DNA from: Saccharopolyspora hordei
Lineage (GTDB): Bacteria; Actinomycetota; Actinomycetes; Mycobacteriales; Pseudonocardiaceae
Reading direction: 5' to 3'
Length of the DNA: 64,000 nt
NCBI RefSeq assembly: GCF_013410345.1
Contig: NZ_JACCFJ010000001.1
Coordinates: 1,426,001-1,490,000 of the forward strand
The notes beneath the pieces are model-generated. The model had not been told where the DNA came from and searched no databases. It saw nothing but the letters and a program-made list of their open reading frames with translations. The position numbers and the translations under genes were made by a program. Shown one piece after another: positions 1-9,096 of the stretch. Numbering within the stretch: position 1 is the first letter of the stretch; each line of letters opens with the position of its first letter.

Positions 1-2
1 TC

Positions 3-260
3 GCCGTGGGCGTCGCCGCGTGGCGCCTGGGGGCCGGGCGGGCCCGCAAGGAGGACGACGTCGACCACGCCGCCGGGGTGCTGTGCCTGGCGAAGCCGGG
101 GGACCGCGTCACCGCGGGGCAACCCCTGCTGGAGCTGCACACCGACCGGCCGGACACCGTGGCCGCCGCGCGGGACGCGCTGCGCGACGCGTACCGGATC
201 AGCGACGCCGCCCGGGAGTCGACGCCGCTGGTGCTGGACCGGGTGGCCGCAGGCAGCTGA
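3..260 (+). CDS. deoA: Pyrimidine-nucleoside (thymidine) phosphorylase, C-terminal end (5' cut by window)
   Basis: Only the last 85 or so residues are present; the gene enters from the left edge. The visible part holds the alpha/beta C-terminal domain, with the pattern KPGDRVTAGQPLLELHTD that closes thymidine phosphorylases, followed by a final helix. The enzyme splits thymidine or uridine with phosphate to give the free base and (deoxy)ribose-1-phosphate. In mycobacteria deoA lies directly before add, and here add follows about 1.6 kb downstream, which supports the call. The catalytic and phosphate-binding domains lie outside the window and could not be checked. Confidence 0.85.
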   Translation, partial: AVGVAAWRLGAGRARKEDDVDHAAGVLCLAKPGDRVTAGQPLLELHTDRPDTVAAARDALRDAYRISDAARESTPLVLDRVAAGS

Positions 261-314
261 GCGGGCGGTGCGTCGGGACGCCGCTGCGGTGTCCCGGCGC
301 ACCGGGTGGAAGAA

Positions 315-351
315 GGCCCTGGCCCGTGCAGCGGGTGCACGGGCCAGGGCC
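315..351. terminator. Bidirectional intrinsic terminator
   Basis: A perfect 16-bp inverted repeat (315-330 with 336-351) with a 5-nt loop sits between the convergent deoA and coiled-coil genes. There is no long T run, as is common in actinobacteria. Confidence 0.75.
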
Positions 352-390
352 ACTGCGCTCCGGCGGCGGTTCCGGGGGGAACCGCCGGGA

Positions 391-1584
391 TCAGGCGGTC
401 TCGGCGGCGTAGTCCTCTTCGCCGTCGGTGAGGGCCTTGTCCGTGGTGTCGCGCTTGGCGCTCTTGGAGCGGCCGCGGCGCTGCTGGCGCGGCAGCGTGG
501 TGGGCGGCGGCGGGGTCGACGGCGCGCTGCCACCGAGGATCAGCTCGGCGAAGGTCGCCATGGCCTCGTCGAGCTGACCGGCGTGGCGCCGCTCGCTCTC
601 CTCGTTCGCCTCGCGCACAAGGGCGTTGAGCGTGTCGCGGTCCGGGCGGGCCGACAGCGTGCCCGACAGCTGCGACAGGTTCTTCGACAGCGTGCCGCTG
701 AGGTCGCCGAGACCGGCCTTGACGCCCTCCTCGACCGTGTTGATGCGGTCGGTGAAGCCCTGCTCGACGGTGTCGATGCGGGTGTTGACGTTGTCCTCGA
801 CCTGGTCGAGGCGCGACGACACCTGGTCCAGCCGGCTGGTGAGCTGCTCGAGGCGGTCGGCCAGCTTGTCCAGCCGGTCGGTCGGGTCCACCGCGGGACG
901 CGCCTTGAGCTCCTCCAGCTTGGCGTCCAGCTGGTCGCGGGTGCCGGCCACCGCGTCGGTGAGCGAGTTCTGCGCGCTGCTGGTGGATTCGGTGACCGCG
1001 CGCTGCAGGGCCTCGCGGGTGCCGTCGAGGTGTTCGTGCACGCCCTCGTCGATCTCGGCGAAGCGGCCGCGCAGGCTCGTCTCCAGGGAGTCGATGCGCT
1101 CGCGCACCGGCCCGTGCACCGCGCCGGGCAGCGCCTCCAGCCGACCGTCCTGCTTGTCCAGGTGCAGCCCCAGCTCGTCCAGGCGCTTGTGGATGTGGCC
1201 GAGCTTGTCCTCCAGGCCGTCCATCCGGCCGACCACACCGTCCATCCGGCCGGACACGCCGTCGAGCCGCCCGTCGAGCTGGGCGAACGGCTTGGCCAGC
1301 TTGTCCATCAAGCCGTCGACGGCGCCCTTGAGCTCGCTCAGCGCACCGTCGTGCGCTTCGAGCTTGGCCAGCGCCTCGTCGAGCCGTTCGGCGAGCACGC
1401 TGACCTCGGTGCGGTCCGGCAGCTCGGAGAGGCGTTTCCGCACGGAACCCAGCGACTCCAGCGGGGAGAGCCGGGCGTGGATCTCGTCCAGGGCGTCGAA
1501 GATCTGCTGTTGTTCGCTCTCGCGGATCTCAGCCGCACGCGTGAGCATGTTGCGCATGCGGTCGAACGACATGTTCTCGGTCAC
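391..1584 (-). CDS. Long coiled-coil protein of unknown function
   Basis: 397 residues from a GTG start, with GAAGGA about 10 nt upstream. I do not recognise a catalytic domain. From about residue 5 to 340 it is almost continuous heptad sequence: repeated LDxLxxRLD, DGVxGRMDG and VEDNVNTRIDTVEQ units, few prolines and many charged residues. This suggests a long dimeric or trimeric rod. The C-terminal 55 residues are disordered, with a PPPP stretch and a basic segment (QQRRGRSKSAKR) followed by an acidic end. There is no signal peptide or membrane segment, so a cytoplasmic scaffold is likely. It is convergent with deoA. No function can be assigned. Confidence 0.8.
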   Translation of the reverse strand: MTENMSFDRMRNMLTRAAEIRESEQQQIFDALDEIHARLSPLESLGSVRKRLSELPDRTEVSVLAERLDEALAKLEAHDGALSELKGAVDGLMDKLAKPFAQLDGRLDGVSGRMDGVVGRMDGLEDKLGHIHKRLDELGLHLDKQDGRLEALPGAVHGPVRERIDSLETSLRGRFAEIDEGVHEHLDGTREALQRAVTESTSSAQNSLTDAVAGTRDQLDAKLEELKARPAVDPTDRLDKLADRLEQLTSRLDQVSSRLDQVEDNVNTRIDTVEQGFTDRINTVEEGVKAGLGDLSGTLSKNLSQLSGTLSARPDRDTLNALVREANEESERRHAGQLDEAMATFAELILGGSAPSTPPPPTTLPRQQRRGRSKSAKRDTTDKALTDGEEDYAAETA

Positions 1585-1752
1585 GGCTAGGGGCGTCCTT
1601 CGTCGAGGGGAGGTGAGGACTCACCGAGCCTAGCTACTCACTCACCGCGTTCCTAGCCACCCCCCGATGCACCGGGTGACCGTTCCTCCTCAGTGGAATC
1701 ACGATGGAGCAGTCCTGTTCGGCTGAATGACCCATTCGGAGCACCGCCGATT

Positions 1753-1815
1753 GACCCACTCGAAGTCAGTGGGTCCGATCGGGTGATTTCTGGTGCGGCG
1801 CCCGCCGTCCGCACC
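1753..1815. other. Two hairpins in the gap before add
   Basis: The 321-base gap 1585-1905 holds no gene. It contains an 8-bp inverted repeat (1753-1760 with 1768-1775) and a 7-bp repeat (1792-1798 with 1809-1815). The first could be an operator or part of a structured leader for add. Nothing else stands out. Confidence 0.3.
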
Positions 1816-1905
1816 CGTCGGGCAGCGTGGCCAGTTCTCGCCGCGAGCGGGTTTCCGCTGGTAGCTGTCGGTGATCTGGCCATCGTCGGCCTGTAACGTG
1901 GATGC

Positions 1906-2994
1906 ATGTCGACACCGGTGAACCTGAACACCATCCGGCAGGCCCCCAAGGTGCTGTTGCACGACCACCTCGACGGTGGCCTGCGGCCGCAGACCGTCAT
2001 CGACCTGGCGCGCGCTGCCGGCTACTCCGAACTGCCCCACGACGACGCCGCTGAGCTCGAGCGGTGGTTCGAAGCGGCGGCGGACTCGGGATCGTTGGAG
2101 CGGTACCTGGAGACCTTCGCGCACACCGTGGCGGTGATGCAGACCGAGGAGGCGCTGGCCCGGGTCGCCGCCGAGTGCGTCGAGGACCTGGCCGCCGACG
2201 GGGTGGTGTACGCCGAAGTCCGCTACGCCCCGGAGCTGTTCCAGGAACGCGGGTTGACGCTCGACCAGGTCGTGCAAGCGGTCCAGGACGGGTTCCGGGA
2301 AGGCGAGCGCCGCGTCGCGGCCGCGGGTGGTCGTGTCCGGATCGGCACGTTGTTGTGCGCGATGCGTCAGAACGCGCGGTCGTTGGAGATCGCCGAGCTC
2401 GCGGTCCGCTACCGGGACGCGGACGTCGTCGGTTTCGACATCGCGGGTCCGGAGGCCGGTTTCCCGCCCACCCGCAACCTGGACGCCTTCGAGTACCTGC
2501 GCCAGCAGAACGCGCACTTCACCATCCACGCCGGTGAGGCGTTCGGTCTTCCTTCCATCTGGGAAGCCATCCAGCACTGCGGCGCGGAGCGGCTCGGGCA
2601 CGGGGTCCGCATCGTCGACGACATCAAGGTCGACGAGGACGGGAAGGCGCACCTGGGGCGGTTGGCGTCCTACGTGCGGGACCGCCGCATCCCGCTGGAG
2701 ATGTGCCCGTCGTCGAACCTGCAGACCGGGGCGGCCACGTCGATGGCCGAGCACCCCATCGGCCTGCTGACGAAGCTGCGCTTCCGGGTCACGGTCAACA
2801 CCGACAACCGGCTGATGAGCCACTGCACGATGTCGAGCGAGTTCGCCGCGCTGCACGAGACCTTCGGCTACGGCTGGGAGGACTTCCAGTGGTTCACGGT
2901 GAACGCGATGAAGTCGGCGTTCATCGGTTTCGACGAGCGGCTGGAGCTGATCAACGACGTGATCAAGCCCGGGTACGCGGCCTTGCTGGCCTGA
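1906..2994 (+). CDS. add: Adenosine deaminase
   Basis: Zinc enzyme that hydrolyses adenosine or deoxyadenosine to inosine or deoxyinosine plus ammonia, feeding purine salvage. At 362 residues it has the family's usual length. The metal-binding HxH is at H19/H21 in HDHLDGG. The HAGEAFG segment carries the catalytic E211 with H208. H232 lies in LGHG and the last zinc ligand D300 in VNTDN. The ATG start follows 30 nt of A+T-richer sequence without a strong ribosome site. It lies downstream of deoA as in mycobacteria and ends in a strong hairpin. Its inosine product is the substrate of the purine nucleoside phosphorylase encoded at 36.8 kb. Confidence 0.95.
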   Translation: MSTPVNLNTIRQAPKVLLHDHLDGGLRPQTVIDLARAAGYSELPHDDAAELERWFEAAADSGSLERYLETFAHTVAVMQTEEALARVAAECVEDLAADGVVYAEVRYAPELFQERGLTLDQVVQAVQDGFREGERRVAAAGGRVRIGTLLCAMRQNARSLEIAELAVRYRDADVVGFDIAGPEAGFPPTRNLDAFEYLRQQNAHFTIHAGEAFGLPSIWEAIQHCGAERLGHGVRIVDDIKVDEDGKAHLGRLASYVRDRRIPLEMCPSSNLQTGAATSMAEHPIGLLTKLRFRVTVNTDNRLMSHCTMSSEFAALHETFGYGWEDFQWFTVNAMKSAFIGFDERLELINDVIKPGYAALLA

Positions 2995-2996
2995 CC

Positions 2997-3044
2997 GGTC
3001 GTGAGTGCGGGGACCGGCTCCAGCCGGTTCTCGCACTCACGACC
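2997..3044. terminator. Palindromic terminator of a dispersed repeat family (copy 1)
   Basis: A 13-bp perfect arm, GGTCGTGAGTGCG (2997-3009), pairs with 3032-3044, and the stem continues inward through ACCGGCT/AGCCGGT. It starts 3 nt after the add stop. The same GTCGTGAGTGCG arm recurs at 12412-12471. Confidence 0.8.
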
Positions 3045-3165
3045 CCGCGCCGCGCGGCACCGGCGGGCTGCACGTGCAGCGGGAGCCGTGGATACTGCCA
3101 GACTTGAACGTCATTCACGTTGGCTGCGAGGACAGTGGGGCCGGCGCGGAGCTCGGGAGGAAACG

Positions 3166-3930
3166 GTGCCACAGGGCGGGCAACCAACGCTGATCACGTC
3201 GGTGCAGCGCGCGCTGCGGTTGCTGGAGGCGGTCAGCGAGGAGTCGGGCGGCACCACGGCGAAGAACCTGTCCCGGCGGACCGGGATCGCGCTGCCCACC
3301 ACGTACCACCTGCTGCGCACCCTGGTCCACGAGGGCTACCTGGAGAAGCTCGACGACGGCGCCTTCATCCTCGGTGACCAGGTGGCCGAGCTGCACACCG
3401 CGGCGCGGGGCCAGGGCCTGCGCAGCCGGGTCCGCTCGGTGATGGTCGACCTGCGCGACGCCCTGAACGCGGCGGTCTACCTGGCCCACTACCGCGAGGG
3501 CGAGGTGGTGGTCACCGACATCGTCGACAGCCCGCGCACCCCGCGGGTGGACACCTGGGCCGACTTCCGGGAGACCGCGCACGCCACGGCGATCGGCAAG
3601 TGCCTGCTCTCCGGGCTCAGCCGGGACGAACGCCTGGACCACTTCGACCGCTACCCGCCCGCGGACCTCACCCCGCGCACGATCACCCGGATCCACGACC
3701 TGATCGACGGTCCAGACCACCCGGTGGTCACCGACTCCGAGGAGTACTCGCTGGGCACGGCCTGCATGGCCGCGCCGGTCTCGGGTGCCGGAGTGCCGAC
3801 GACGCTGGCGATCTCGTTCCCGGCGCGCAAGCTCACCGCCCACGCGTCCTTCGGGACGCCGCTGCGCACCGCCGCCGACGAGATCGCCCGGACGTTCGCG
3901 GTCGCCGGCGGTCCTCACGCGGCCGAGTGA
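3166..3930 (+). CDS. IclR-family transcriptional regulator
   Basis: 254 residues. I chose the GTG at 3166 because GGAGG lies 5 nt upstream and the predicted protein then begins just before the winged-helix domain. Residues 8-70 form the IclR N-terminal helix-turn-helix (TSVQRALRLLEAV, then RTGIALPTTYHLLRTL). The rest is the effector-binding domain, including the typical AHATAIGKCLLSGL segment. It lies between the add terminator and a sigma factor gene and has no obvious catabolic partner next to it, so its target and ligand are unknown. IclR proteins usually respond to small carbon metabolites. Confidence 0.88.
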   Translation: MPQGGQPTLITSVQRALRLLEAVSEESGGTTAKNLSRRTGIALPTTYHLLRTLVHEGYLEKLDDGAFILGDQVAELHTAARGQGLRSRVRSVMVDLRDALNAAVYLAHYREGEVVVTDIVDSPRTPRVDTWADFRETAHATAIGKCLLSGLSRDERLDHFDRYPPADLTPRTITRIHDLIDGPDHPVVTDSEEYSLGTACMAAPVSGAGVPTTLAISFPARKLTAHASFGTPLRTAADEIARTFAVAGGPHAAE

Positions 3931-4103
3931 ATCTCGCGGGCAAGTGGTCGGTCTACCTAGGACCAATCACTATCTGAAATATTCCACCTTGTCCTATGCC
4001 AGCGCGCTCGCGAACATCGTGATCATCGGGGGGCGTACTCGGTGAGGGGCGTCAGCTCTTCGGCGACGTCCCTCACCAGTGCGAAGAGGGACTGAGGGGA
4101 ACC

Positions 4104-4706
4104 ATGCGCGCGGGCGACGACGGGTCTCTGCTGGAAGCGGTCCGGTCCGGGGCCGCTGACGCGTTCGCCGAACTCTACGCCCGGCACTGCACGGCGGCGC
4201 GCACGATGGCCAAGCAGGTGGCGTCGACTCCGGCCGATGTGGACGACCTGGTGGCCGAGGCGTTCGCCAACGTCCTCGACGTGCTCCGGCGCGGTGGTGG
4301 GCCGGACACCGCGTTCCGCGCCTACCTGCTCACCACGATCCGGAACCTCGCGACCGCGGTGAACAGCCGTGACCGCCGCGTGTACCTGGCCGCCGAGCTG
4401 GACACCTTGCAGGTCGACGAAGCCCTCCCGTTCGTCGACCCGGCGGTGGCGGAGCTGGACCGGGCCATGGTCCGGCAGGCCTTCATGCGGCTGCCGCGGC
4501 GCTGGCGCCACGTGCTCTGGTACGTGGAGGTCGAGAAGCGGACCCCGGCGGAGGTGGGCGAGCGCTTCGGCATCAGCCGCAACAGCGCGGCGGCGCTGGC
4601 CTACCGGGCCCGGAAGGGGCTGCGCGAGGCCTACGAGCAGGTGTGCCGGGGCGAGGCGACCCAGCGTCGCCCGGCCGCCCCCGGCCGCCTCCTCACCGCG
4701 GCCTGA
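4104..4706 (+). CDS. ECF-like RNA polymerase sigma factor (sigma-70 family)
   Basis: 200 residues with a region 2 helix set (about 10-85, including FAELYARH and DDLVAEAFANVLDVL) and a region 4 helix-turn-helix (about 125-180, ERFGISRNSAAALAYRARKGLREAY). There is no region 1, SnoaL domain or zinc-finger tail. The start has GAGGGGA 4 nt upstream. Members of this type are often followed by a zinc-finger anti-sigma gene, but here the next gene is convergent, so no partner anti-sigma factor is visible. The 20-residue tail after region 4 is basic and proline-rich. The 173-base upstream gap is unusually A+T-rich around 3958-3995 and may hold its promoter. Confidence 0.85.
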   Translation: MRAGDDGSLLEAVRSGAADAFAELYARHCTAARTMAKQVASTPADVDDLVAEAFANVLDVLRRGGGPDTAFRAYLLTTIRNLATAVNSRDRRVYLAAELDTLQVDEALPFVDPAVAELDRAMVRQAFMRLPRRWRHVLWYVEVEKRTPAEVGERFGISRNSAAALAYRARKGLREAYEQVCRGEATQRRPAAPGRLLTAA

Positions 4707-4716
4707 CGCCCGGCGG

Positions 4717-5934
4717 TCAGTGGGTGCGCAACCGCGTCTCGAGGGTCTCGACGAGCTTGCGCCACGCCTCGACCTCGGCGTCGAACGGGCCGCTCGGGGG
4801 GAGCCGGTTCGGGCTGGGCTGCAGGACGAACGAGACGAGCCAGCCCAGCGGCTGCGACGGCTGCAGCGCCTGCTCGACGCTGCTGTCGCCCACCCACGCG
4901 GCGGCGTCCATCAACAGCTCCTCGGCCAGGTCCAGCTGCGTCGGGTCCACTTCGGACGGTCCGGCGGCGAGGTCGGCGTCCAGGCCGGTGAGCACGTAGG
5001 TGTTGTCGTCGAGGACCTCGATCTCCAGCTCGCCGGCGGTCGCCTTCTCCCGCACCTCCGGCCAGGTCGACACCCGCTCCAGGTCGGTGCCGGCCACCGC
5101 CTCGTCGTCGGCGAGGAACCGGGCGAGCGCGCGGGTGCTGGGGAACACGTCGATCTTGCCGTCGCTGCCGAGGAAGACCGGGTCGTCACCGAGGTAGCAG
5201 CGCAGCGAGTAGTGCGCGCCGGTGCTGGTGATGATGCAGATCGGGTCGATGCCGACCTCGCCCCAGAAGCCGAGGTCGTCCTCGGTGAGGTCGACCTCGT
5301 CCACGTCGGACTCGTCGGAGGTGTCGTCGTCCGCGAGGGCTTCGGCGAGCTCGGCTTCGGCGGTGGCGACCGCGTCGGCGGGCACCTCCGGGACGGTGAC
5401 CACGGCGTCGATGGCGTCGAGCAGCTCGTCCCAGCGCTCCACGACGACCTTGCACAGCTCGGTCCAGCGGCGCTGCCCGTCCTTGCCGGAGAACGCGAAG
5501 GTGCCCTGGTCGAGCATGGCGAACCCGTCGGCGGAGTCGAGCACCTCGTGCACCGCGTCCAGCTCGCAGACGTCGGCCAGCGAGCGGGCGATCGACACGA
5601 TGTCGGCGAGCTCGCCGACGGTCCAGGTGTCCAGCGGCTCGGCGACCAGCTCCGGCACCCCGACCAGGTCGTACTGGTGGTCCTCGTCCGGGCTCAGGTC
5701 GTCGGCGCCGAGCTGGGTGACCACGTGCCAGGCCGGGTGGTCGTCGAGGTCGTGCTCCTTGGCGGTGCGCACGAACGCGGCCAGGTGCGCGGGGTCGGGG
5801 AACGCGTACAGGTCGTCCTCGTGCCCGAGGAACGCTTCCCATTCCTCGCCGTCCTCGCGCCAGCGTGGCGCCCACAGGGTGACGACGTCGCCCTGCGGCA
5901 GCCCGAGCTCGATGGGGACGATGTCCTGCGCCAT
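4717..5934 (-). CDS. Acidic conserved actinobacterial protein, function unknown
   Basis: 405 residues from the ATG at 5934, where GGAGG lies 7 nt upstream; an in-frame start 18 nt earlier has no ribosome site. It is strongly acidic. Two halves look alike: each has a LWAPRWRED- or LRCYLGDDPVFLG-type strand pair followed by FPSTRALARFL or FPDPAHLAAFV, suggesting an internal duplication, joined by a very acidic linker (about 205-230). There are no membrane segments. Proteins like this are often labelled primosomal protein in actinobacterial genomes, but I see no replication domain and would not trust that name. It is convergent with the sigma factor gene, 10 bases apart. Confidence 0.75.
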   Translation of the reverse strand: MAQDIVPIELGLPQGDVVTLWAPRWREDGEEWEAFLGHEDDLYAFPDPAHLAAFVRTAKEHDLDDHPAWHVVTQLGADDLSPDEDHQYDLVGVPELVAEPLDTWTVGELADIVSIARSLADVCELDAVHEVLDSADGFAMLDQGTFAFSGKDGQRRWTELCKVVVERWDELLDAIDAVVTVPEVPADAVATAEAELAEALADDDTSDESDVDEVDLTEDDLGFWGEVGIDPICIITSTGAHYSLRCYLGDDPVFLGSDGKIDVFPSTRALARFLADDEAVAGTDLERVSTWPEVREKATAGELEIEVLDDNTYVLTGLDADLAAGPSEVDPTQLDLAEELLMDAAAWVGDSSVEQALQPSQPLGWLVSFVLQPSPNRLPPSGPFDAEVEAWRKLVETLETRLRTH

Positions 5935-6182
5935 CTCATTACCTCCGGTCACCGAACCAGACCTCGCGGAAGCCTACGGGGCGCCAGTTCGCAGCGTGTT
6001 CCCCGGCCCAGCTGTCACCGTATCGAGTCCGCTACGCGGAGCGGTCGATGGATCGCACCGTGACCAGCAGTCGCCACGACCGTGTCGAGGGGACGAACCC
6101 GTTGGGCTGATCGGCTCAGCGGTGCACCCGCGCAGGGCGAGGTCACCTTTGGCGGTACCCCTCCGGTGGCGTCCCGTCGATC

Positions 6183-6773
6183 ATGAACCGAATGGATGTC
6201 CCGGAGCTGTGGGCCGAGATCGTGCGTTGGTTGTCCGAACACGCCCCGGTCACCGCAGCGGCCCTGCGGCCGCCCGCGCCACCCCCTGATCTCGCGGAGC
6301 TGGAGGCGGAGTTCGCCGTCGAGCTGCCGGAGGAGCTGCGCGCGTTGTGGACGTGCTGCGGGGGCACCGACCCGGACGTGCTCGCCGACGTCCTGCCTCC
6401 GTTCTACACGCCGTACAGCGCGATCGAGGCCCGCCAGGCGTGGCGCGACCACCGCAAGCGCTGGGCGGCGCAGTGGGAGCGCCCGGCGTGTGACTACTAC
6501 GCGGGGTCGCCGGGGTCGAGCTTCCACCCGGCGTGGATCCCGATCGCCGGGGACGGCTTCGCCGACGAGCTGGTGGTGGACCTGCGGCCGGGGCCGTTGC
6601 ACGGCTGCGTCCTGGAGTGGGAGCAGGAGGCGGCGCAGGTGCTCCGTCCGGAGTGGCGGAGCGTCGCGGCGATGCTGTCCGACGTCCACCGCGCCCTGAC
6701 CGAGGGAGTCCCGGCGGGGCACAGCTACCCGACGGTCACAGAGGACGGCCGCCTCGACTGGCAGATCCGCTGA
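6183..6773 (+). CDS. SMI1/KNR4 family protein
   Basis: 196 residues. The SMI1/KNR4 (SUKH) core is visible: LAELEAEFAVELPEELRALWTCCGG near residues 38-62, then a central region with aromatic residues and PIAGDGFADELVVDL near 118-132. The end has GCVLEWEQEAAQ and a closing helix. Bacterial SUKH proteins often serve as immunity proteins for polymorphic toxins, or as general binding modules. No toxin gene is adjacent, so the role is open. It is a single gene with its own promoter region (5935-6182) and ends before the PadR pair. Confidence 0.85.
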   Translation: MNRMDVPELWAEIVRWLSEHAPVTAAALRPPAPPPDLAELEAEFAVELPEELRALWTCCGGTDPDVLADVLPPFYTPYSAIEARQAWRDHRKRWAAQWERPACDYYAGSPGSSFHPAWIPIAGDGFADELVVDLRPGPLHGCVLEWEQEAAQVLRPEWRSVAAMLSDVHRALTEGVPAGHSYPTVTEDGRLDWQIR

Positions 6774-6888
6774 CGGTTCCCCGCACCGTCCGCTCTCCAC
6801 CTCGAACGGGTGACGCGTGAAGGGCAGCTCTCGCCGGGCCGGTTGGTGAGAGGTGCCCTTCACGCCGTCTCGCGGCACCCCGTTGCGC

Positions 6889-6916
6889 ACACTAGTTGGT
6901 GACACACACTAGTTGG
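6889..6916. promoter_or_regulatory. Direct-repeat operator at the PadR promoter
   Basis: ACACTAGTTGG occurs at 6889-6899 and again at 6906-6916, a 17-bp period, with the second copy ending 15 nt before the PadR start codon. Each copy contains the palindrome ACTAGT. This is a likely PadR autoregulation site. Confidence 0.55.
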
Positions 6917-6931
6917 CGCTACCGTGTCCGC

Positions 6932-7285
6932 ATGGCGGACAGGACGATCTCCGGACGGCAGGCGCAGTGGCTGCGCGGCGTGCTCGACCTCGTGGTGCTG
7001 GCCCTGCTGGCCGAGGACGGCGAGGGCTACGGCTACACGCTGCTGCAGCGGCTCGCCGACGCCGGCCTGCCGGGGATGAAGGCCGGGACGCTGTACCCGC
7101 TGCTCAACCGGCTCGCGGCCGACGGGCTGCTGAGCGCTGAGTGGCGCGCTGGGGAAGGCGGCCCCGGCCGGAAGTTCTTCGCGCTCACCGACGAGGGGCG
7201 CGCGGTGCTCGCCGAGCAGGGGCCGAGGTGGATCGAGTTCGCCACGAACTCGATCTCCGTCGTGGAACGAGGACTGCGATCGTGA
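6932..7285 (+). CDS. PadR-family transcriptional regulator
   Basis: 117 residues from the ATG at 6932; an upstream in-frame codon at 6896 would overlap the putative operator. It is a small winged-helix protein: LRGVLDLVVLALLAEDGEGYGYTLLQRL, the recognition region MKAGTLYPLLNRLAADGLL, then the wing with PGRKFFALTDEGRAVL. The C-terminal helix is short, as in the PadR-s1 subfamily that is coupled to HAAS-domain membrane proteins. The stop codon overlaps the next gene's GTG by 4 nt (GTGA), so the two are translated together. It probably represses its own operon through the repeats just upstream. Confidence 0.9.
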   Translation: MADRTISGRQAQWLRGVLDLVVLALLAEDGEGYGYTLLQRLADAGLPGMKAGTLYPLLNRLAADGLLSAEWRAGEGGPGRKFFALTDEGRAVLAEQGPRWIEFATNSISVVERGLRS

Positions 7286-7899
7286 CGTTGGACGGGAAGC
7301 ACCGCGAGGAGCTGCAGGTCGCGCTGCGCCTGCACGAGATCTCCGGTGAGCGCGTGGGGGAGGTGCTGGCCGAGGTCGAGGCGCACGTGCGGGAGACCGG
7401 GGAGGACCCGGTGGAGGCCTTCGGCCGGCCGCACGAGTGCGCGGCGCGGGTGGCCGAGCAGCTGGACCGCCGCACCGGCACGCGGTCGACACTGGCGGTC
7501 GCGGTCAGCGGGCTGGCCACCGCGGCGCTGGTGGTGTTCGGGTCGGACTTCCTGCTGGACGCGCTGTTCTCCAGCACCGACGTGGTCGCCTACACGCTCG
7601 AGGACACCGTCGCACTGCTGGTCCTGCTGGTGCTGGTGGTGACCGGGACGACGCTGGCGTTCCAGGCCTGCACCGCGCAGTGGGGCAACGCGGCCTTCGG
7701 CGGCGCCGCGATCTGCGTGGTCGCCCTGGGCATCGCGGCGCAGTTCGCGTCCGGCGGGCTCGTCGACGACGTGCCCCCGCTGTACGCACTCCCGCGCTGG
7801 GCCGCGATCGCCCTCGGCAGCGCAGCCCTCGCCGGAGCCGTCACCCTCCTGCTCCGAGCCGTCCGCCGAGGCCGAGTCGTCTACCCGCAGATGAGCTGA
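7282..7899 (+). CDS. HAAS-domain (DUF1700-like) membrane protein
   Basis: 205 residues from the GTG at 7282, which shares GTGA with the PadR stop. Residues 1-60 form the HAAS signalling domain (LRLHEISGERVGEVLAEVEA, ETGEDPVEAFGRP). This is followed by four hydrophobic segments, roughly TLAVAVSGLATAALVVF, ALLVLLVLVVTGTTLAF, AFGGAAICVVALGIAA and AAIALGSAALAGAVTLLL. In known PadR-HAAS pairs the membrane protein is co-regulated and thought to sense envelope or membrane stress. The substrate or signal is not known here. Confidence 0.82.
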   Translation: MTLDGKHREELQVALRLHEISGERVGEVLAEVEAHVRETGEDPVEAFGRPHECAARVAEQLDRRTGTRSTLAVAVSGLATAALVVFGSDFLLDALFSSTDVVAYTLEDTVALLVLLVLVVTGTTLAFQACTAQWGNAAFGGAAICVVALGIAAQFASGGLVDDVPPLYALPRWAAIALGSAALAGAVTLLLRAVRRGRVVYPQMS

Positions 7900-8073
7900 C
7901 CCGGGGCGGCCGGGAGGCCCGGATCACCTGACCTCGGACGACCGGGAGGTCCCGCGAGCTCCCGGTTCCGCGGTCCAGGGCCCTCGCGCTCCCGGCGTCC
8001 GTGGCTCGGGAGTGGTTGCCGGGGCGGAAGCCGGCCGTGGTGACCACGCCACGGTTCGACCGCCGGGGTCGGT

Positions 8074-8090
8074 GCAGCTGCTCCAGCTGC
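8074..8090. terminator. Small hairpin in the 7900-8211 gap
   Basis: GCAGCTG, a 3-nt loop, then CAGCTGC. It lies between the convergent PadR operon and deoC/aldehyde dehydrogenase operon, so it may help termination. No gene is supported in the 312-base gap. Confidence 0.35.
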
Positions 8091-8211
8091 TGCGGGACGG
8101 GCACGGGTTCCGGACACGGCGTCGTCCCGCTGTCCGCCCACGGCCTCGCCCCGTGCCGTTCCCCGCAGCGTCACCTCCGGGCTGGTCGTCACCTCCCGGG
8201 GAGGCTGGCCG

Positions 8212-9096
8212 TCAGGTGCCGATGGGGTGCCAGACGGTCTTGACCTCGGTGAAGGCGCGGAGGCGCTGGATGTCCGGCTCGCGGGTCCAGTCCGGCTCGC
8301 GCTCGCCGCGCACCGGCAGCACCCGCTTCACCGTGTCCGCCGCCGCGCGGGCCAGCTCGGCGCGCAGGTCCTCCGGAGCGCCGGTCGGGTCCAGGGCGTT
8401 GACGTCGGCGTGCGAGGCCAGCCACGGGCCGAGCTCCTCGGCGCGCCCGGTCAGGACGTTGACCACGCCACCGGGCACGTCCGAGGTGGCCAGCACCTCA
8501 GACAGGGTCACCGCGGGCAGCGGGCGCTCCGCGCTGGACACCACCACGCAGGTGTTGCCGGCCGCGAGCACCGGGGCCACCACGCTGACCAGCCCGAGCA
8601 GCGAGGACTGCTGCGGCGCGAGCACAGCGACCACGCCGGTCGGTTCCGGGACGCTGAACGAGAAGTACGGCCCGGCCACCGGGTTCGCCGCGCCGAGCAC
8701 CGTGGCGATCTTGTCCGTCCAGCCCGCGTACCAGACCACGCGGTCGATCGCCGCGCCCACGACGGCGCGGGCCTGCTTGCGGTGCAGGCCTTCGGCGGCG
8801 GCGACCTCGGTGGCGAACTGCTCGCGCCGCCCCTCCATCACCTCGGCGATCCGGAACAGCACCTGGCCGCGGTTGTAGGCCGTCGCCCCGGCCCAGCCGG
8901 GGAACGCCTTGCGGGCCGCGGCGACCGCGTCGCGGACGTCCTTGCGGGAGGCGTGCGCGGCGTTGGCCAGGAACTTCCCCTCCGCGCTGTGCACCGGGTA
9001 GACCCGGCCGGACTCCGAGCGCGGGAACTTCCCGCCGATGTAGAGCTTGTAGGTCTTGGCCACGGCCAGCCGCTCCGGGGTGCGGGTGTCAGACAT
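8212..9096 (-). CDS. Half-length aldehyde dehydrogenase-family protein lacking the catalytic domain
   Basis: 294 residues, against about 480 for a full enzyme. It has the N-terminal NAD-binding part only: YKLYIGGKFPRSESGR, the helix AVAAARKAFPGWAG, GVVAVLAPQQSSLLGL and VLAAGNTCVVVSSAERPL. It stops near where a normal enzyme begins the LELGG and catalytic-cysteine region and ends with IQRLRAFTEVKTVWHP. The active-site Cys and Glu are absent. The ATG overlaps the end of the full-length partner by 8 nt, so the two are translated together. I infer a regulatory or structural subunit, recalling the ALDH16 family, in which a second aldehyde dehydrogenase domain is inactive. It is the last gene of the deoC operon. 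Confidence 0.85.
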   Translation of the reverse strand: MSDTRTPERLAVAKTYKLYIGGKFPRSESGRVYPVHSAEGKFLANAAHASRKDVRDAVAAARKAFPGWAGATAYNRGQVLFRIAEVMEGRREQFATEVAAAEGLHRKQARAVVGAAIDRVVWYAGWTDKIATVLGAANPVAGPYFSFSVPEPTGVVAVLAPQQSSLLGLVSVVAPVLAAGNTCVVVSSAERPLPAVTLSEVLATSDVPGGVVNVLTGRAEELGPWLASHADVNALDPTGAPEDLRAELARAAADTVKRVLPVRGEREPDWTREPDIQRLRAFTEVKTVWHPIGT

